A DNA stretch of 64,000 nt from Eimeria necatrix (GCF_000499385.1 NW_013655347.1:82295-146294), one strand, 5' to 3'; shown: positions 36,625 to 48,367, numbered from the stretch's first letter. Numbers and translations: made by a program. The notes: generated from the sequence alone by a model not told the origin.

Positions 36625-39238
36625 TGAACGCGAACGGTTGCTCCGAACGCTTTTTTGCTGGCGTGCTGAACGTCGAGCTTTATTCCTGTCTTGTGATGTC
36701 TTATCATCATCGCCATCGCCATCGCCATCGCCATCGTCATCATCGCTAACGTCGTCGTCATTATCGCCAAGGCCATCGTTATCATCTTTTTTTTCTTCAT
36801 GACGAGAACGGCTGTTTCGAGCCCGCTGCCCCTGTGAGCCCCCGAAACGCCGCTGTTCGTTTCTCTCCTCCAAATTCCTATCGTCCTCCTTGCCATCATC
36901 GTCATCATCATCACTATCATCGTTCTTATCATCAGAACGGGGACGGTTACTACGCCCTTGTTGACTTCTCGATCCGGTGGAGCGCCGTGGCTCCTCTTTG
37001 TCCTCAGACGCGGTGTCATCGTCATCATCATCATCTTGATCATCATCCTTATAGTCTGGGCGAGAACGGCTACGTTGACTTTGCTGAGTGCGCGCACGAG
37101 TGGAACGCTGTGTCTCCTTTTTCTTCGCGGATGCATCATTGTCTTCATCTTCGTCATCACTCACGGAGTCCGAACGGGGGCGGCTGCTTCGACGCTGCTG
37201 GCCTTGTGAACGCTCTGAACGCCGCGCCTCCTCTCGTCTTCTTGGTGCGCGGTCTTCATCATCGTCCTCATCGTCATCGCTGACTTCTTCTGTCATCCGC
37301 GCTCGCTGAGAACTATTTCGTGTTTGCCTTCGGTTGCTCCTTTCGTCTTTGCGAGCTTGTGGCTCGTCGCTGTCAGACGCATCATCTTCGGCGTCATCTT
37401 CATCGTCTTCATCTCGAGGACGTCTTGCCTGCCGTTTTCCTTTTTGTCCACTGTTGTCCTCTTTCTTTTCTTTCTTCTCGTCATTTTCGTCTTCCTCTCC
37501 GTCCGCGGCATCATCATCAAAGTCTTCTTCGGAATCATCTTCTTTCTTCCGCTCTGGGCGTCTACGCCTTTCCTCTGAATTGCGACGGTTCGTCTGGTTC
37601 CTTTCATCAGTGTTTTTTTTAGATTCTTCTTCTTCTTCTTCTGCTTCTTCGTCACCTTCACTGTCTTCCCTTTTACCTTCGTCGGAGACTTCTCGGGCTT
37701 GCCGCCGCGGGCTTCTAGGGGACCTCGCACCAGACGCTGCTGCTTGATTCCCCCTTCCTGTGGCCCGTTCATCGCTTGACTTTTTGTCATCCCCGTCTGA
37801 GCCAGGTTTGGCTTCTTGTCCTTCTTTTTTAGCGGTGTCTGCTTCGCCTCCAGCAGACCGAGATGCACCGCGAGGTTTGGGTCGGCTCCGTTGCGGGCTG
37901 CTTCCTGACTCTTCTTTCTTGTCTTCTGTTTTTGCATCTTGTTCCTTCTTGTCATCCTCTTTCGGCTTAGGGTCAGGAGGACCAGCGCGATAAATTTTCA
38001 GCTCCTGATTACTGCGTGTCTGGAATACAGATTCCTCCGTTGTAATCTCACGAGGATCGATCAGTTTCGGCGCCACGAGGTGTGTCATCACAATCATCTC
38101 TTCCACCCACGCTTTCCGAGGCATCCAAGTCTACCAACACAAAACCCATGCACAAAAACACAACATGCAGCTCAGAAAGCATCTACTTCCTGGTTTTCGA
38201 TCTATCTGTCTGGAGAAGCTGCAAGCACTGATCAAGCATCTAAGTGTGAGCAGCCATCACCATCTCAGCAAGTTCGTCCATTTTGACGGCCAACTGCGAC
38301 AGCACGTCATCCGTTGGAGCAAATAAAGTGATCGCTAATCGGGTGATGAGTGAATCTCCCTGAGTGAGGGGGTTTGACTCAAGAGCCTTGCTGAGGATTG
38401 AGAGGTCGGGTTCGTTCTTTAGTGCTTCTAAGGGGCTCTCCTCTACTTCCTTCCAGCCTTGAAGAGGAGGAAGTGTGGTGGTTGACGTGGTAGTCTTTGT
38501 CGTCGTCTTCGTCGTCGTTTCCGTCGTTGTCTTCGTCGTTGTCTTCGTCGTTGTCTTCGTCGTTGTCGTCGTCGCTCTTCCTGTTGTCCGCGTAGTAGGC
38601 CGGCCTCTGCTGCGTGTCGTTGTTTGCCCTTCTGCTGTCGTTGTTTGCCCTTCTGCTGTTGTTGCCTGCCCCTCTGCTGTTGTTGTCTGCCCCTCTGCTG
38701 TTGTTGCCTGTCCCTCTGCTGTTGTTGTCTGTCCCTCTGCAGTCGTTGTAGTTCTGGTAGCGGAAGCTCCGCGTGGGCGGCGTGAGGGTCGCTCTTGAAG
38801 TGCGCGAGTTGCGAAGAAAAGAAACTCTTCCTCGAGTTCCTCTTTCTCTTCTGTAGGCCAAATGGTCCCTAGGGGCAGCTTTTGCTTCGATGAGCCCCCT
38901 GGTGCACGTAAGGCGGCCTTACGTAAAGTAAATGAATCCTGCTTTCCCCCATTTGGAGCGTCCTCAGACTGATTTTGAGGGGGTGCACTCTCACTAGCTC
39001 TATGCTCATTCTCTTTCTCAGTGTTGTTCATCCCAAAACCCGTAAAGGGCTCGAAGACCCCTCTGAGAAATGTATGAGGCTGGGGAGCCCCAGAAACTTC
39101 AGCCAAAAGTCCGGACACGTACACATTTTCTTTGAAAAGGCAAAAAAGCAAGAGGGCAGCGCAGCCGAAACAAATAAAACCATACAAGTGACCCAGGTGA
39201 CGGCGCCTCCCTCGGGCTCTCCAACCTGTAGCCCTCAT
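26568..39238 (-). CDS. Giant membrane-anchored fasciclin (FAS1)-type protein with low-complexity insertions
   Basis: Nine proposed exons: 39238-38261, 38130-32362, 32008-31852, 31554-28378, 28268-27796, 27705-27478, 27406-27102, 26932-26806 and 26756-26568. All phases agree and give about 3,800 residues. A signal-anchor helix lies at residues 18-35 after an Arg-rich start. FAS1 features: AITLFAPTDD, then MTHLVAPKL and KRGFIYKIDNML (domain 1); GPVTIFVVRDNGW to WFALPG, then TDSTKIMHGIL (domain 2); IPIFNGIVHVLGS (a shortened third); LIAPYDNWD to PGIFVADGMLLY (last). FAS1 proteins are cell-surface or matrix adhesion proteins. Domains 1 and 2 are each interrupted after the LKIY / KLAV strand by about 1,790 and 1,030 residues of repeats. 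Weakest points: the exon 2 donor (GC at 32361, or GT at 32369 paired with a start at 32019) and a 49-base intron between 26806 and 26756, which could instead be a frameshift. Confidence 0.7.
28840..31010 (-). repeat. 51-bp tandem repeat coding for a 17-residue Ser/Thr/Arg/Asp unit
   Basis: Roughly 40 imperfect copies of a 17-codon unit of the type DEDSVTSRRTRPTTTSP, with a longer-range alternation of units (TRPTTTSP, TRPSTTAA, TRASTPAP, SRSTTTSA). It fills most of exon 4 of the fasciclin gene. Because the unit is a multiple of three and lacks stop codons in one antisense frame, a long Leu/Val/Ser-rich open frame exists on the plus strand and is spurious. Confidence 0.85.
32970..34520 (-). repeat. 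About 168-bp tandem repeat coding for a 56-residue unit
   Basis: About nine copies of a unit containing GTTLTTSRPSRSRSTAE, DSEDEAEDD and GSARTTASRSPRGSQ. Copies vary from about 50 to 58 residues, mainly through indels in the DRGSSGS segment. The unit alternates basic Ser/Arg and acidic Asp/Glu blocks. It belongs to the insertion that splits FAS1 domain 1. Confidence 0.85.
36503..36624 (-). repeat. ATC/GAT triplet array coding for poly-Asp
   Basis: Near-perfect ATC triplets on the plus strand read GAT on the coding minus strand, giving about 40 Asp with single Asn and Gly interruptions. It is the only long non-CAG triplet array in the repeat-poor segment. Confidence 0.9.
38483..38746 (-). repeat. 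Thr-rich tandem repeats (TTTK and TTTAEGQ units)
   Basis: At 38,483-38,575 a 12-bp unit gives T-T-T-K/E repeats. At 38,615-38,746 a 21-bp unit gives six copies of TTTAEGQ or ATTAEGQ. Both lie in the extracellular or lumenal stalk between the signal anchor and FAS1 domain 1 and look like mucin-type, O-glycosylatable sequence. Confidence 0.8.
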
Positions 39239-40833
39239 GGAAAGTATCCTCCATGAAAACGTATATCTTAATAAATTTTTTCTACCGGGATATTTCAAAT
39301 ATTGGATCGCTGGGCCGCCACGGCTCGATGACGGCCTTCCTTCTCATCCCGGTTGCTGCAAAACAAGCTTAAACAGCCAAGACTGTTGCCGCTGCCGCGG
39401 CCACAGGTGTATCAAGGGAAATGCCTTCAAATAAAAGTCGCATTACATTTACGAGCCTTTCCTATGGCTGACTGCAAAAACGGAGACACATGACGGCTGA
39501 CTTGAGTGAAGAGACGCCCTGGGAGCAGCCGTGGCGCCATGTGTCACCGGCCCTCTCAATGGTCCAAAAAAACAATACTTGAAAACAAATATACTAGGAT
39601 TAAGCTATTTCAATTGAAAATTACTTAAGGAAAGGCACTTTCGAATGAAAGAAGATTGCATTGCCAGCAAAGGAAAGCCCGAGCACGTTATTTTCGAACA
39701 CAGTGGGGCCGCCGTACTGTCTTCGTCAGCCTCGTGACCCTTCTAAATGACAATAGGCATTATTTTTCGTGCTCGACAGGAAACACACGCAAAAATTGAA
39801 CTTTTAAGCGGCGTGACTCCTAGCGAGTCTCCTCACGAACCCCAAAAAAGGGCAGTTTCTGCAGCCGAGCAATCGGAGGGAGCATTGGACAGCATCTTAC
39901 GTGGGAGTTACAAAAAACCCACTGCACATGGTGGCCATTTTGAGCCATTCATGAATTTATATTCATCTACATTTGGCAATTCCGCTTGTTCTTCAACAGG
40001 TCACTCGTTCTGCTAACTTAGGCCGACATAACACACAGCGCCTCGCTGTCCCACTGCTTTTCTCGCCTTTTCCCCATCTGTTTCTGTAAATTTGAAATGA
40101 AAATTCAAAAGGAAGTAGTGGTCCTCTCATCCTGAGCTCGAATAAGTATTTTTTCCTGCAGCGGTTCGCCTGCAGAACTTAATGAAAGCAACGCGGCAGG
40201 CGTGCGCGTACGTGACCCACAGATGACTCTAATACTTCCCTGAATTTGAGTTTCAGATTCACAGAAAGCCATATCTATCGAACAAATCAAGCGTAGATGG
40301 CAAAGGGGGCAGTGGCACCGAATATCGAGGGTCCATTGGCATGAGAACCCCGATGCAGTCTGTGGTGAACAAGAAATATTGCTGAAGAGCAGTGAGGAAG
40401 CTCTCTTTGGAACGTGTAGAGAAGCAAAGCCTCACCTAAATAGCACTCGCCTCTACGCATCTCAGTTGTACAAACTGTGACGCATTGCTTTCCCTATTCT
40501 CCTCTACAGGTTTTCTGCAACTGTAACGCCCCCCAAGCGATTGTGTGTGGGACTGCCATGGGCCCTTAAGAAGTGGTCTAGGATGACAAGGAGAGCTGTT
40601 GAGGGTTCAGCTAATTTTACAGTGACTGCAAGGCGCGCCATGCAATAAGGCCACTTGTGTATTCACATATATTCATCACTGCGAGGCAGCTAAGCAATAA
40701 GTCGCTCGGAAACTGCCCAGTACAGTGGCACGCGCAGTCTGTGCTCCATGGTAACCAACGGGAAAGTAGCAAGTTGTTAATGATCTTAAAGATATGAGTT
40801 TACGTCTTTGCAGTGAACAGAAAATCGTGTCGT
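39239..40833. other. Intergenic region, no gene seen
   Basis: Lies between the start of the fasciclin gene and the stop of the USP14-like gene, both on the minus strand. It should hold the fasciclin promoter. No reading frame, repeat or RNA gene stands out. Confidence 0.55.
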
Positions 40834-43800
40834 TCATAATTGTTTTGCCACAGCTAGCAGCTCCTCTTCGGTGGGGACAACTAATATATGTTTCATTAGC
40901 AACAAATACGCAACGTGGTAGTCGCTGCGTCCACCAGCCAGGTCAATTGAATCCCACGGAACCTCTGAGACCTTATCGTCGTCAAACTTCCGCCACATGT
41001 CGACATTTTTCCTGCGCTTCGCTGCAGGGCCTGATGACGCTGCGGGTTCTTCCTCCTCCTTGTCTTCAGGTTGTGCACTGGGCGGGCCCTGCAAAGTGCC
41101 TGCGTCGCCTGCTCTCGCCCACCCCACGTAGTGTCCACTGTCTGCGTACCGGCCTTGGTGGGTGACAACGCTCAGCAACTGGTATGTGCCCGTTGGGCAC
41201 GGCTTTCCTGCAAGACGGAGAAGTTCGGCTTCTTTCTTTGTTGCCTCTGCTTCGGTGGCCTCTGCAGCAGGTGCTGCCGAGTGTGCAGCTCCGCTGCCGT
41301 TCGTCGCAGCAGGTGCAGCTGCAGCCTCAGGTGCTGCAGTTGCGGCAGCAGCAGCAGCTGCGCCATCAGCCGCAGGCGCACCAGACTCAGCAGGCGCGGT
41401 CCCATTAGTGGCCTTTTCTGCGCCTCCTGAAGATGCCTCGCGTTCTCGCCGTAGAGCCACAATCGCCCGGCCTACTTTGAAGGAATCCTGCAATTCCTGT
41501 TGCACAGGACCAGCACGCAAGAATTCAAATTTGGCCATGATGATCTCCACTCGCTTGCTTTTAAGTAAGATATGAAATGAGGTCCGATGGGAGGCTCGAG
41601 TAAAAAGCCGTAAACGTGAAAAGAAGCAGAATGAAACATGGAGGTGCAGGCGTTGAGTGCCCGTTTCCTACTTCACAGGTCGAGAACACATGGCTTTACC
41701 TTTAGCCAAGTGGCAACCACACGAATTCTCAGATTTCACATTGCAGCATATTGGGATGTGCCATTTAGCAACGCGGTAACACTTGGGCGCTTGAAGCTGC
41801 CGTACTTAGTACAGAAACTGCCACTGCGCGCCCCCATAGGTAACTGCACACTATATGTCTGGCCCAAAACCGCAACTGTCAAGCTGAAACACGAGCAAAT
41901 GCATTTATAACCCATAGGCCGTGAGCTATGAGGGAATTGCGTAGGAGCCTTATGGATATTAGTCTGTCACTGCACTGTCGAACCTATCACCATTGTTACC
42001 TTGGTGCAGTAAGTAAACATGTCAAGTGTCTGTGAGAATTTGACGCTTCGGCAGATCTTGGCCTTCTCGGATTCGCTGCCGCCCATTTTCCACTCGAAGC
42101 GCATGAAGTGCACGATTAAGTACAGAGCAAGGCTGCTGACTCTGTTGCTGCGGATGAGGGTGTCTTCCCCTGTTCCTGCCGCGCCCGCACTGTTGCTGCC
42201 CACATTCACGACTTCGTCGCCAAGCGAGAACTTCAAGCTCTCCTCGATGGTGCTCACTGGCTTCTGGGGGGTGCCCAAGAAGCAAGTGAGCTTGCGGTGC
42301 CGTTCGACTTGCACTGTGGGTTTCGGCTCCGCCTCGCCTTCCTTCTTGGTGCGGCTTGAAGTGACCTCGACTTGCACTTCGAAAAGCAAGTCAAGGGGCG
42401 ACGAGCCAGCCTTCAGGGGCAAGTACGGTAAAGACTTTGACAAGCCTGCGGCCGCTCCTGAGTCCAGACTCTCCGCCACCGCTGTCATCAAACAGCTGAG
42501 GCATTCCTCAGCGTCTTGCTGCATGGGGACTCCAGTTGTGCCTGCGCACGCCCGACAGCCACACTCCACTTAAAGCCACTGCCTTATGCTAAATATGAAT
42601 TCTGTAGCTACTCAAGGACGCTTCCTCGGCCAGCAGCCCCGCCCCCCACTAAGCAAAAACGGGAGTTAAACAGCTTCTGAAACACTTCACTTAATTACAC
42701 TTGGTTACTTTAGAAGTCACTGCATCTGCGTCCAACAAGATAGATCTTAGCTCATGGAGTGCCACTAGCTGCGCGCACCTGCTTGCGAAGTTGAGCGTCG
42801 AGAGAACTGTGGGTAAGCCTCTCGCAGTGCTGGCACCTAAGGACTCCACAAATGCCAGCCTAGGTGCACATATGTGTCATTCAGAAGCCGTCCAGCGCAG
42901 ACAAAGTCGAAAACGAAATAAATGCGAAGAAAAAACAGAAATTTCGTCGTTTTGAAGGTTAGTTTTACCAGAAGAAAAGGGGAAACAGCCTCGACTGTTT
43001 GGTCCCACTGGTTGTAGAAGTCCTTGAGAGCCAACGAAAGCCGACGAAGAGCTCCCTGCTGGCCTGTCGATGCAAACTGGGCAGTTGTTGCGCCCCCCGA
43101 AATGTAATTTTTCAGAAGATCAGAAAAGTCCTTGGCGGGACGCAGCATCTGCAAAACTGAAGCCAGGTAGCAGGTGTTCCCCAGATTAACTATGCCCTGA
43201 AGCAGCCGCGTTGCACAACAAAGTTGCAAGAATTCGCGTTTCAATTCAAAAAAGATCTGCAAGAATTCACGTTTTAATTGAAAAAAGATCCTTTTCGAGC
43301 TTCTTTCCGTTATTTGTACCGTCGAAACCCTCGTCAGAAGAAAAGTATGCAAGTCTTTCACGTCTTCACTTGGAATTAAATCAAATTGGAAGCATCTTTT
43401 CGGTGTAAAGACAAAGTAAAGGTGCCTAAACTGTCTGCTGCCTGGCTTACGTTCGGCAAGGGCTCTACTTTCTTTTCCTTCAGCAGCGCCGCCTGCTGCG
43501 CCGGCGTAAGGTCTTCAACAAAAACTGTTTTTTCTGGCGGCGGCTTCACGGCCATCTTCTCTTCGGCTGTGCCCATTAGCATTATCTTGGGACAGCCAGA
43601 AGACACTAAAGCCTGGAGATCCGCATCAGCCTTTATGGTCTTGCCTTTGCACAAGAGCTTCTGGCGTTCTACGGGAACCCCAGTAAGAGTGCTGCAGCAG
43701 CAGCGCCCCAAAGATGCAGCAGCAAACCACCACGCACGGGCCATCAACACAAGTGTCCTGGCTCTCTATGAACCTGCTACGCTGGGACCTGAACTCTCGT

Positions 43801-44127
43801 CGGCCTCCACTGACTTGAGTTGAAATCAAGAAATCTGCGAATACCTCCACCATTACTCGGCCACGGACTTCATTACCATTAGCAACATGGACCCAATCGC
43901 GAGGTACAGCAGCCCGCACACTTATTTCAAGGTTTGGTCTGCTGCTTCAAGAGGAGCAGGCAATGGCGCTACTGCAGCACTACACCTTTCTGCATGATGC
44001 TTAGGGGGTTGTGGTGGCCTTACTAGAGTTGAGCTTGGAAGACTTCCAGCGGCTCATTTGGGTCTACTTGAACGTTGAAGGACTTAGCACCCCACTTAAC
44101 TGCTGCCTGCACCTCTGGGGCCTTCAT
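40834..44127 (-). CDS. Ubiquitin carboxyl-terminal hydrolase, USP14/Ubp6 type
   Basis: Five exons: 44127-44024, 43691-43451, 43196-42969, 42563-42000 and 41553-40834, giving about 618 residues. An N-terminal ubiquitin-like domain (VKWGAKSFNVQV to KIMLMGTAEE) is followed by the USP14 linker KTVFVEDLTPAQQAALL. Then comes the Cys box GIVNLGNTCYLAS (Cys124), the QQDAEE motif, the VHFMRFEW strand, the His box (THQGR, GHYVGW; His about 520) and KFDDDKVSEV with IAYLLL-like VAYLLLMK. The catalytic residues are all present. The family binds the proteasome 19S particle through the ubiquitin-like domain and trims ubiquitin chains. An Ala-rich insertion of about 70 residues and an acidic segment ending AAKRRK flank the His box. 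The exon 4 acceptor is the least certain boundary. Confidence 0.9.
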
Positions 44128-46714
44128 TTTCTGGGGGGGAAACGAATGCAATATGCGCCTAGGGGAAGCCGAGGGAGGGAAAAGGGGCCTCCCGATCCGC
44201 ACTGTCTTAGTAAATCCCTGTATAAAGGTCAAAGAATCATGAAAAAAAGATGTTAAGTGTAAAAAAACCGAGAAAATGGGTGCAAACCTACTGCCGCCTC
44301 CATCCAATGGCATGCGGTAGCCTGAAATAGCGGATGCTGCGAGGAGCCATGGGGTTTCCTTAATGATACCTGTGCGTTAAACAGTCTACTGAATTTACAG
44401 TACTTTGTTCGAAATAAGCACAAATTATTTTGTTTCTGCTTACATCCTCTCGCCTTGCAACTCGGAGGAATGCCTTAACAAAGTGCTCCGCCAACGGCCA
44501 TTGGTCGTATGTAAATAGTTTGCCTCTACCATGTAATAGCCCCCGATCCGTTCATCACAGCGAATTTATTTTTCCTCCAGCTACTCAAACCATCTTTGCA
44601 ATGAAAGGACCGAATTGATTTGTTGCGTGCTGCCCAGGCCCGACACTTGTGGCACTCGCATGTAGGCGTAATCAATGCACAAACCGAATCTGCGCATCTT
44701 TTGCTCGGCATGAACGACAGGATACCATAGAAAGAAGGATTATATCTTGAAGTCTTAAAGTCCAGGCTGGATTTTGCACCATTTGCTTGGGTATCTCCGT
44801 CGTTTCTGCCGCTATCGCTCACACCCTAGTGCATAGTTCATAGTGTTGGGCACGTACACCTTGACGCCTATGGCTTGCTGGTTGCAAATGCACTATTTCA
44901 AGCTTTTAAGACCTATTATTTGTGCTGGACTGCGCCTAGTGTTGCTGGTTATCGTTTTCTGTGTAAACTGCACTGAACAGCGCAAGCGACAGCCTCTCAG
45001 TCCTCACTGCCGAGCCCTCAGTAGCCAGAGGGCGTTTTTTTGTGCGAAGGCTCCCACGGAGCATCGATTAGCAAAGACTAATTGCTGAGTTACGAGTAAC
45101 ATTGTGCAGCATATCTATGAAACGCGCCGCATAGACAGTGGACGAGTAGATATAGATGCAAGCTGACTGTTTCAAAATTGCTGTCTGAGCTCATGAATAC
45201 GCCGAGAACATGAAGTGAATACCAGTAGAGATACCATAGATGCAAGTTGACTCCTTCAAAATTGTTGTCTTAGCTTACGAGAATGCCCATAACTTGAACT
45301 GAAGACCAGCTGCGAGTGCCAGAGCCTACACAGTTCCTAAGGAAGGCAGGATGCAATTCCTGCTTGTTGACCCAACGCGTAAACGGGATTATGGAGGTGC
45401 TTCTGCGAAGTGGGAGGGCTCACTGGAGGATTTGTACTGACATTTTACAGTTGACGTGGGCTAGAAAGGCTGCAACTACCGTAGTTGCACAAGCAAGTTC
45501 GCTAATAAAGGCGAAAATGAAGATGCACGTTGAAAAAAGTGATGGCAAGCATAGGCGACTGAACGCATATCATTGTGTTGCCCAACTGTGTTGGTGCGTA
45601 CTTCATAAAAGTATAATAGGCACATGAAATAGTTTCCTGAAACGCGAACGCCCTCTCAGCGCATTATGCTGATCTGTGCCTGTCTCAGACAAAAGTCCAT
45701 GCTCAATGATGGGCTGAACATCAATTTTTTTGGGAGACATCGACTGTGCTTGGAACTAAGCTCGAGCTTATCAACTGCAACAGCAGTACTGGAAAGCCAT
45801 TCAACCTTAATATGTGAAGCTGTTACTTAGGAATGGCTCCATACGCCGTTTATACTACAGTGTTCATGCACGTTTCCCTCAGGCAGATCCGCTCGTGTTG
45901 AAGTAGCCTCTGCACAATTCTCTGGTAGAGCCAAGTTAGAGTTGCGTTGAGCGGTCTTCTTTAAGAATTGGAATTCAAGCACTTTTGGAAGCGAAAAGAT
46001 TCTGCTGTGTAGCGTTTTTCACCGTAGGTTAACCCATCTAAGCAGTAGGCAGCAACCTGTAGGATCCCTCATATGGTTTAGCCAATGACTCGGGAACCTT
46101 TAAATCAGCCTTAAGGCAACTTCTGATATGCTGTGTCTTTGAAATCAGACATATTAAATATCCAAAGCTCAAAATTTGGGTGAGCTCCTTGTTGTTTTTA
46201 TGTGTGTGGATAGAAGAGCCTGGAAAGCTGCGAGCACTGCAAAAAATTCTCGAGTGTCCTAGGGTGCAAATAAGCAGATAGAAGTCCCACCAATTCAAAG
46301 TTAATAAGAAAGAGTCAAAATTGTACCTCATGGGGCACCCTTTTTGCTATATTTCAGTGGCGCTCGGAGCAGGTGACCATGTGGACCGCCCAACCCCCGC
46401 GTGCTGCTCCGTGGTCACCTGTAGGGTTTCTACGCTTTACTTCGCAAGACGCGAATTAAAGTACAATTTAAAGAAAACAAACTAATTAAAAAGATATATT
46501 AAAACATCAGGTTGCAGTAGGTCGTCCAGAAAGCTCGCTGAGGGCCACTGGCGCGGCGCGCGCCTATCTTGCAGACCTCTCGCCAGCCACGTTCAGCAAG
46601 TGCCTTCGGCGCACGCGCTGAGCACTGCCCTGTGCAGCACAAATCAATGTTTAGCATTTATTAAGCGGAAGCATTCTTACTCGAGTAGTTACGCGACCAG
46701 AGCTGGACCCCACT
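44128..46714. other. Divergent intergenic region upstream of USP14-like and GAM56-like genes
   Basis: About 2.6 kb between two divergent genes. A CAG-type acceptor directly before the USP14 ATG (CCCCCCCAG) suggests a possible 5' untranslated intron. Two near-identical 20-base segments (ATAGATGCAAG-TGACT-TTCAAAATTG) occur about 85 bases apart at about 45,150-45,260. No gene seen. Confidence 0.5.
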
Positions 46715-48367
46715 ATGACTCGTCTCGCCGCCTGCGCTGCACTCGCCGCCGTGGCTCTCGCCGGCGGGCAGTCCATGGCCATGCCCACCGCCACCCCCAT
46801 GGAAGTGCCCATGGAGCAGTACGGCGAGGCGAAGACTTACCAGGACCCTGGCGTTCCCACGAGCACCTCGACGGCTGCGCCGGAGAGCCCGCAGCAATGG
46901 TTCGAGGGCTTCAGCCGCGCCGTGCAGAAGCAGCTGCAGCTGCAGGAGGACTTGATGCGGCAGCTGGTGCGGGACATCCAGGAGTACCTGACGGAGGCCT
47001 TTGGCTGGAACGAAACGAACTCCTCGGCCCTGGCGCGGGTGAACACCATGCTGGACATGATCACGAAGCGCATGGCCGTGACTCGGGAAGAGGCGAACGA
47101 GATCAGCACCACGGAAACGGAGCCGCAGGCCGTGCGCGACGCCACGCGCAACTTCATGAAGGAAGTGCGCGTGCAAGACATCGTCGTGGACGCGCTGTGG
47201 GCCTCTCTGCGCGGCGTCCAGACCAGCGCCTGGATGACTGGCGTGTCGAGCACTGTTGACGAGCGGGACGTGCTGGCCGTGGCCAACAGAGCCGCTGAGG
47301 AGTTCCTGGCCCGCATGTACCACAACTTGCGTGCAGCGGGAGTGGCTGAGGAGGACATAGTGAAGTACGTGCCGCGGACTCCGGCGGATCCGAGCAGCAG
47401 CGAGCCCCGCAACATGGGCAAGAAGGGCCGCGGCTACGGCTACAGCTACGGCCACGGCTGCGGCTACGGCCACGGCTGCGGCTACAGCTACCCCCTCTAC
47501 AGCTACGGCTGCCCCTACTCCGGCTGCGGCTACGGCTCCCCCTTCTACGGCTCCGCCTGGGGCTTCTGGGGCCCCCCCAGCCACTCCAGCTTCTACTGGC
47601 GCCGCCTGGGCACTGCGGGCTGCCCCGACTGCGCCCCCGAGCCTGAGTTCGTAACTCCCCCCACGGCTTTCCGGGGCCTCCAGGAGGAGGCCATGATGGG
47701 AACTCCCTATGCAAACCCCATGGTGGGAACTCCCTACGCCAACCCCATGATGGCCTCCCCCTACTCCACCCCCATGATGGGAACTTCTAACACCAACCCC
47801 ACCATGGGCACTCCCTACACCAACTCCGCCATGGGCACTCCCTACACCAACTCCACCATGGGCACTCCCTACATGGGCACTCCCTACACCAACCCCGCCA
47901 TGGGGGCCCCCTACACCACCTCCACCATGGGAACTCCCTACACCAACCCCACCATGGGGGCCCCCTACAGCAACCCCACCATGGGGGGCCCCTACACCAA
48001 CCCCACCATGGGGGGCCCCTACACCACCCCCATGGCTGGCCAGGCCTACCCCGCCTACCCAGCAGCTGGCCAGCGCAGCACCATGGGCCCCACGCAGGGG
48101 CCCATGGGGCGCATGGGCACTTCGGGCGGCCAGTACAACAGCGCCGCGGGCTACACTGGCGGTTACCGCGGCCTGAGTGCCTTCGAGGCCCCCGAGCTCT
48201 TCGAGCCCCCCATGGGCATTCCTCCTTTTGGATTTGAGTGAGACAAAAGCACTCTTTAGCTCTATTATCCTCTTGCTTCCTTTCTTTTCTTGCTGGCTTC
48301 GAGCTGCCACAGAGAGCTGCTGCATGTCTTGCCTTCTTGCTTCTGTTTGCGCAGGATGCCCTTCTAA
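46715..48367 (+). CDS. GAM56-family tyrosine-rich gametocyte/oocyst-wall precursor, copy 1
   Basis: The main exon is 46715-48237 and a probable terminal exon is 48355-48367, giving about 511 residues ending E-M-P-F (508 residues if unspliced, stopping at 48241). A signal peptide ends near GGQSMA. The helical N-terminal region has QWFEGFSRAVQKQLQLQ, FMKEVRVQDIVVDALWASL and RAAEEFLARMYHNLRAAG, shared with copy 2. After GKKGRGYGY comes a short Tyr/Gly/Cys-rich segment, then FYWRRL, then about 13 copies of a GTPYTNPTM-type unit. Known biology of GAM56: stored in wall-forming bodies of macrogametes, cut into Tyr-rich peptides that are cross-linked by dityrosine into the oocyst wall. This copy has fewer Tyr clusters and more Cys than copy 2. 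First of three tandem genes. Confidence 0.85.
47690..48038 (+). repeat. 27-bp repeat coding for GTPYTNPTM units
   Basis: About 13 imperfect copies of a nine-residue unit (G-[TAG]-P-Y-[TAS]-[NT]-[PS]-x-M), one of them shortened to GTPYM. Each unit presents one Tyr in a Pro/Met-rich context. The repeat is absent from the two other GAM56-type genes. Confidence 0.85.

Noticed and set aside
36090..37955. Met/Lys-rich and Ser-rich alternative frames over the acidic region
   Set aside because: They are out-of-frame readings of GAT/GAC/GAG-rich DNA. The Asp/Glu frame continues into FAS1 sequence on both sides.
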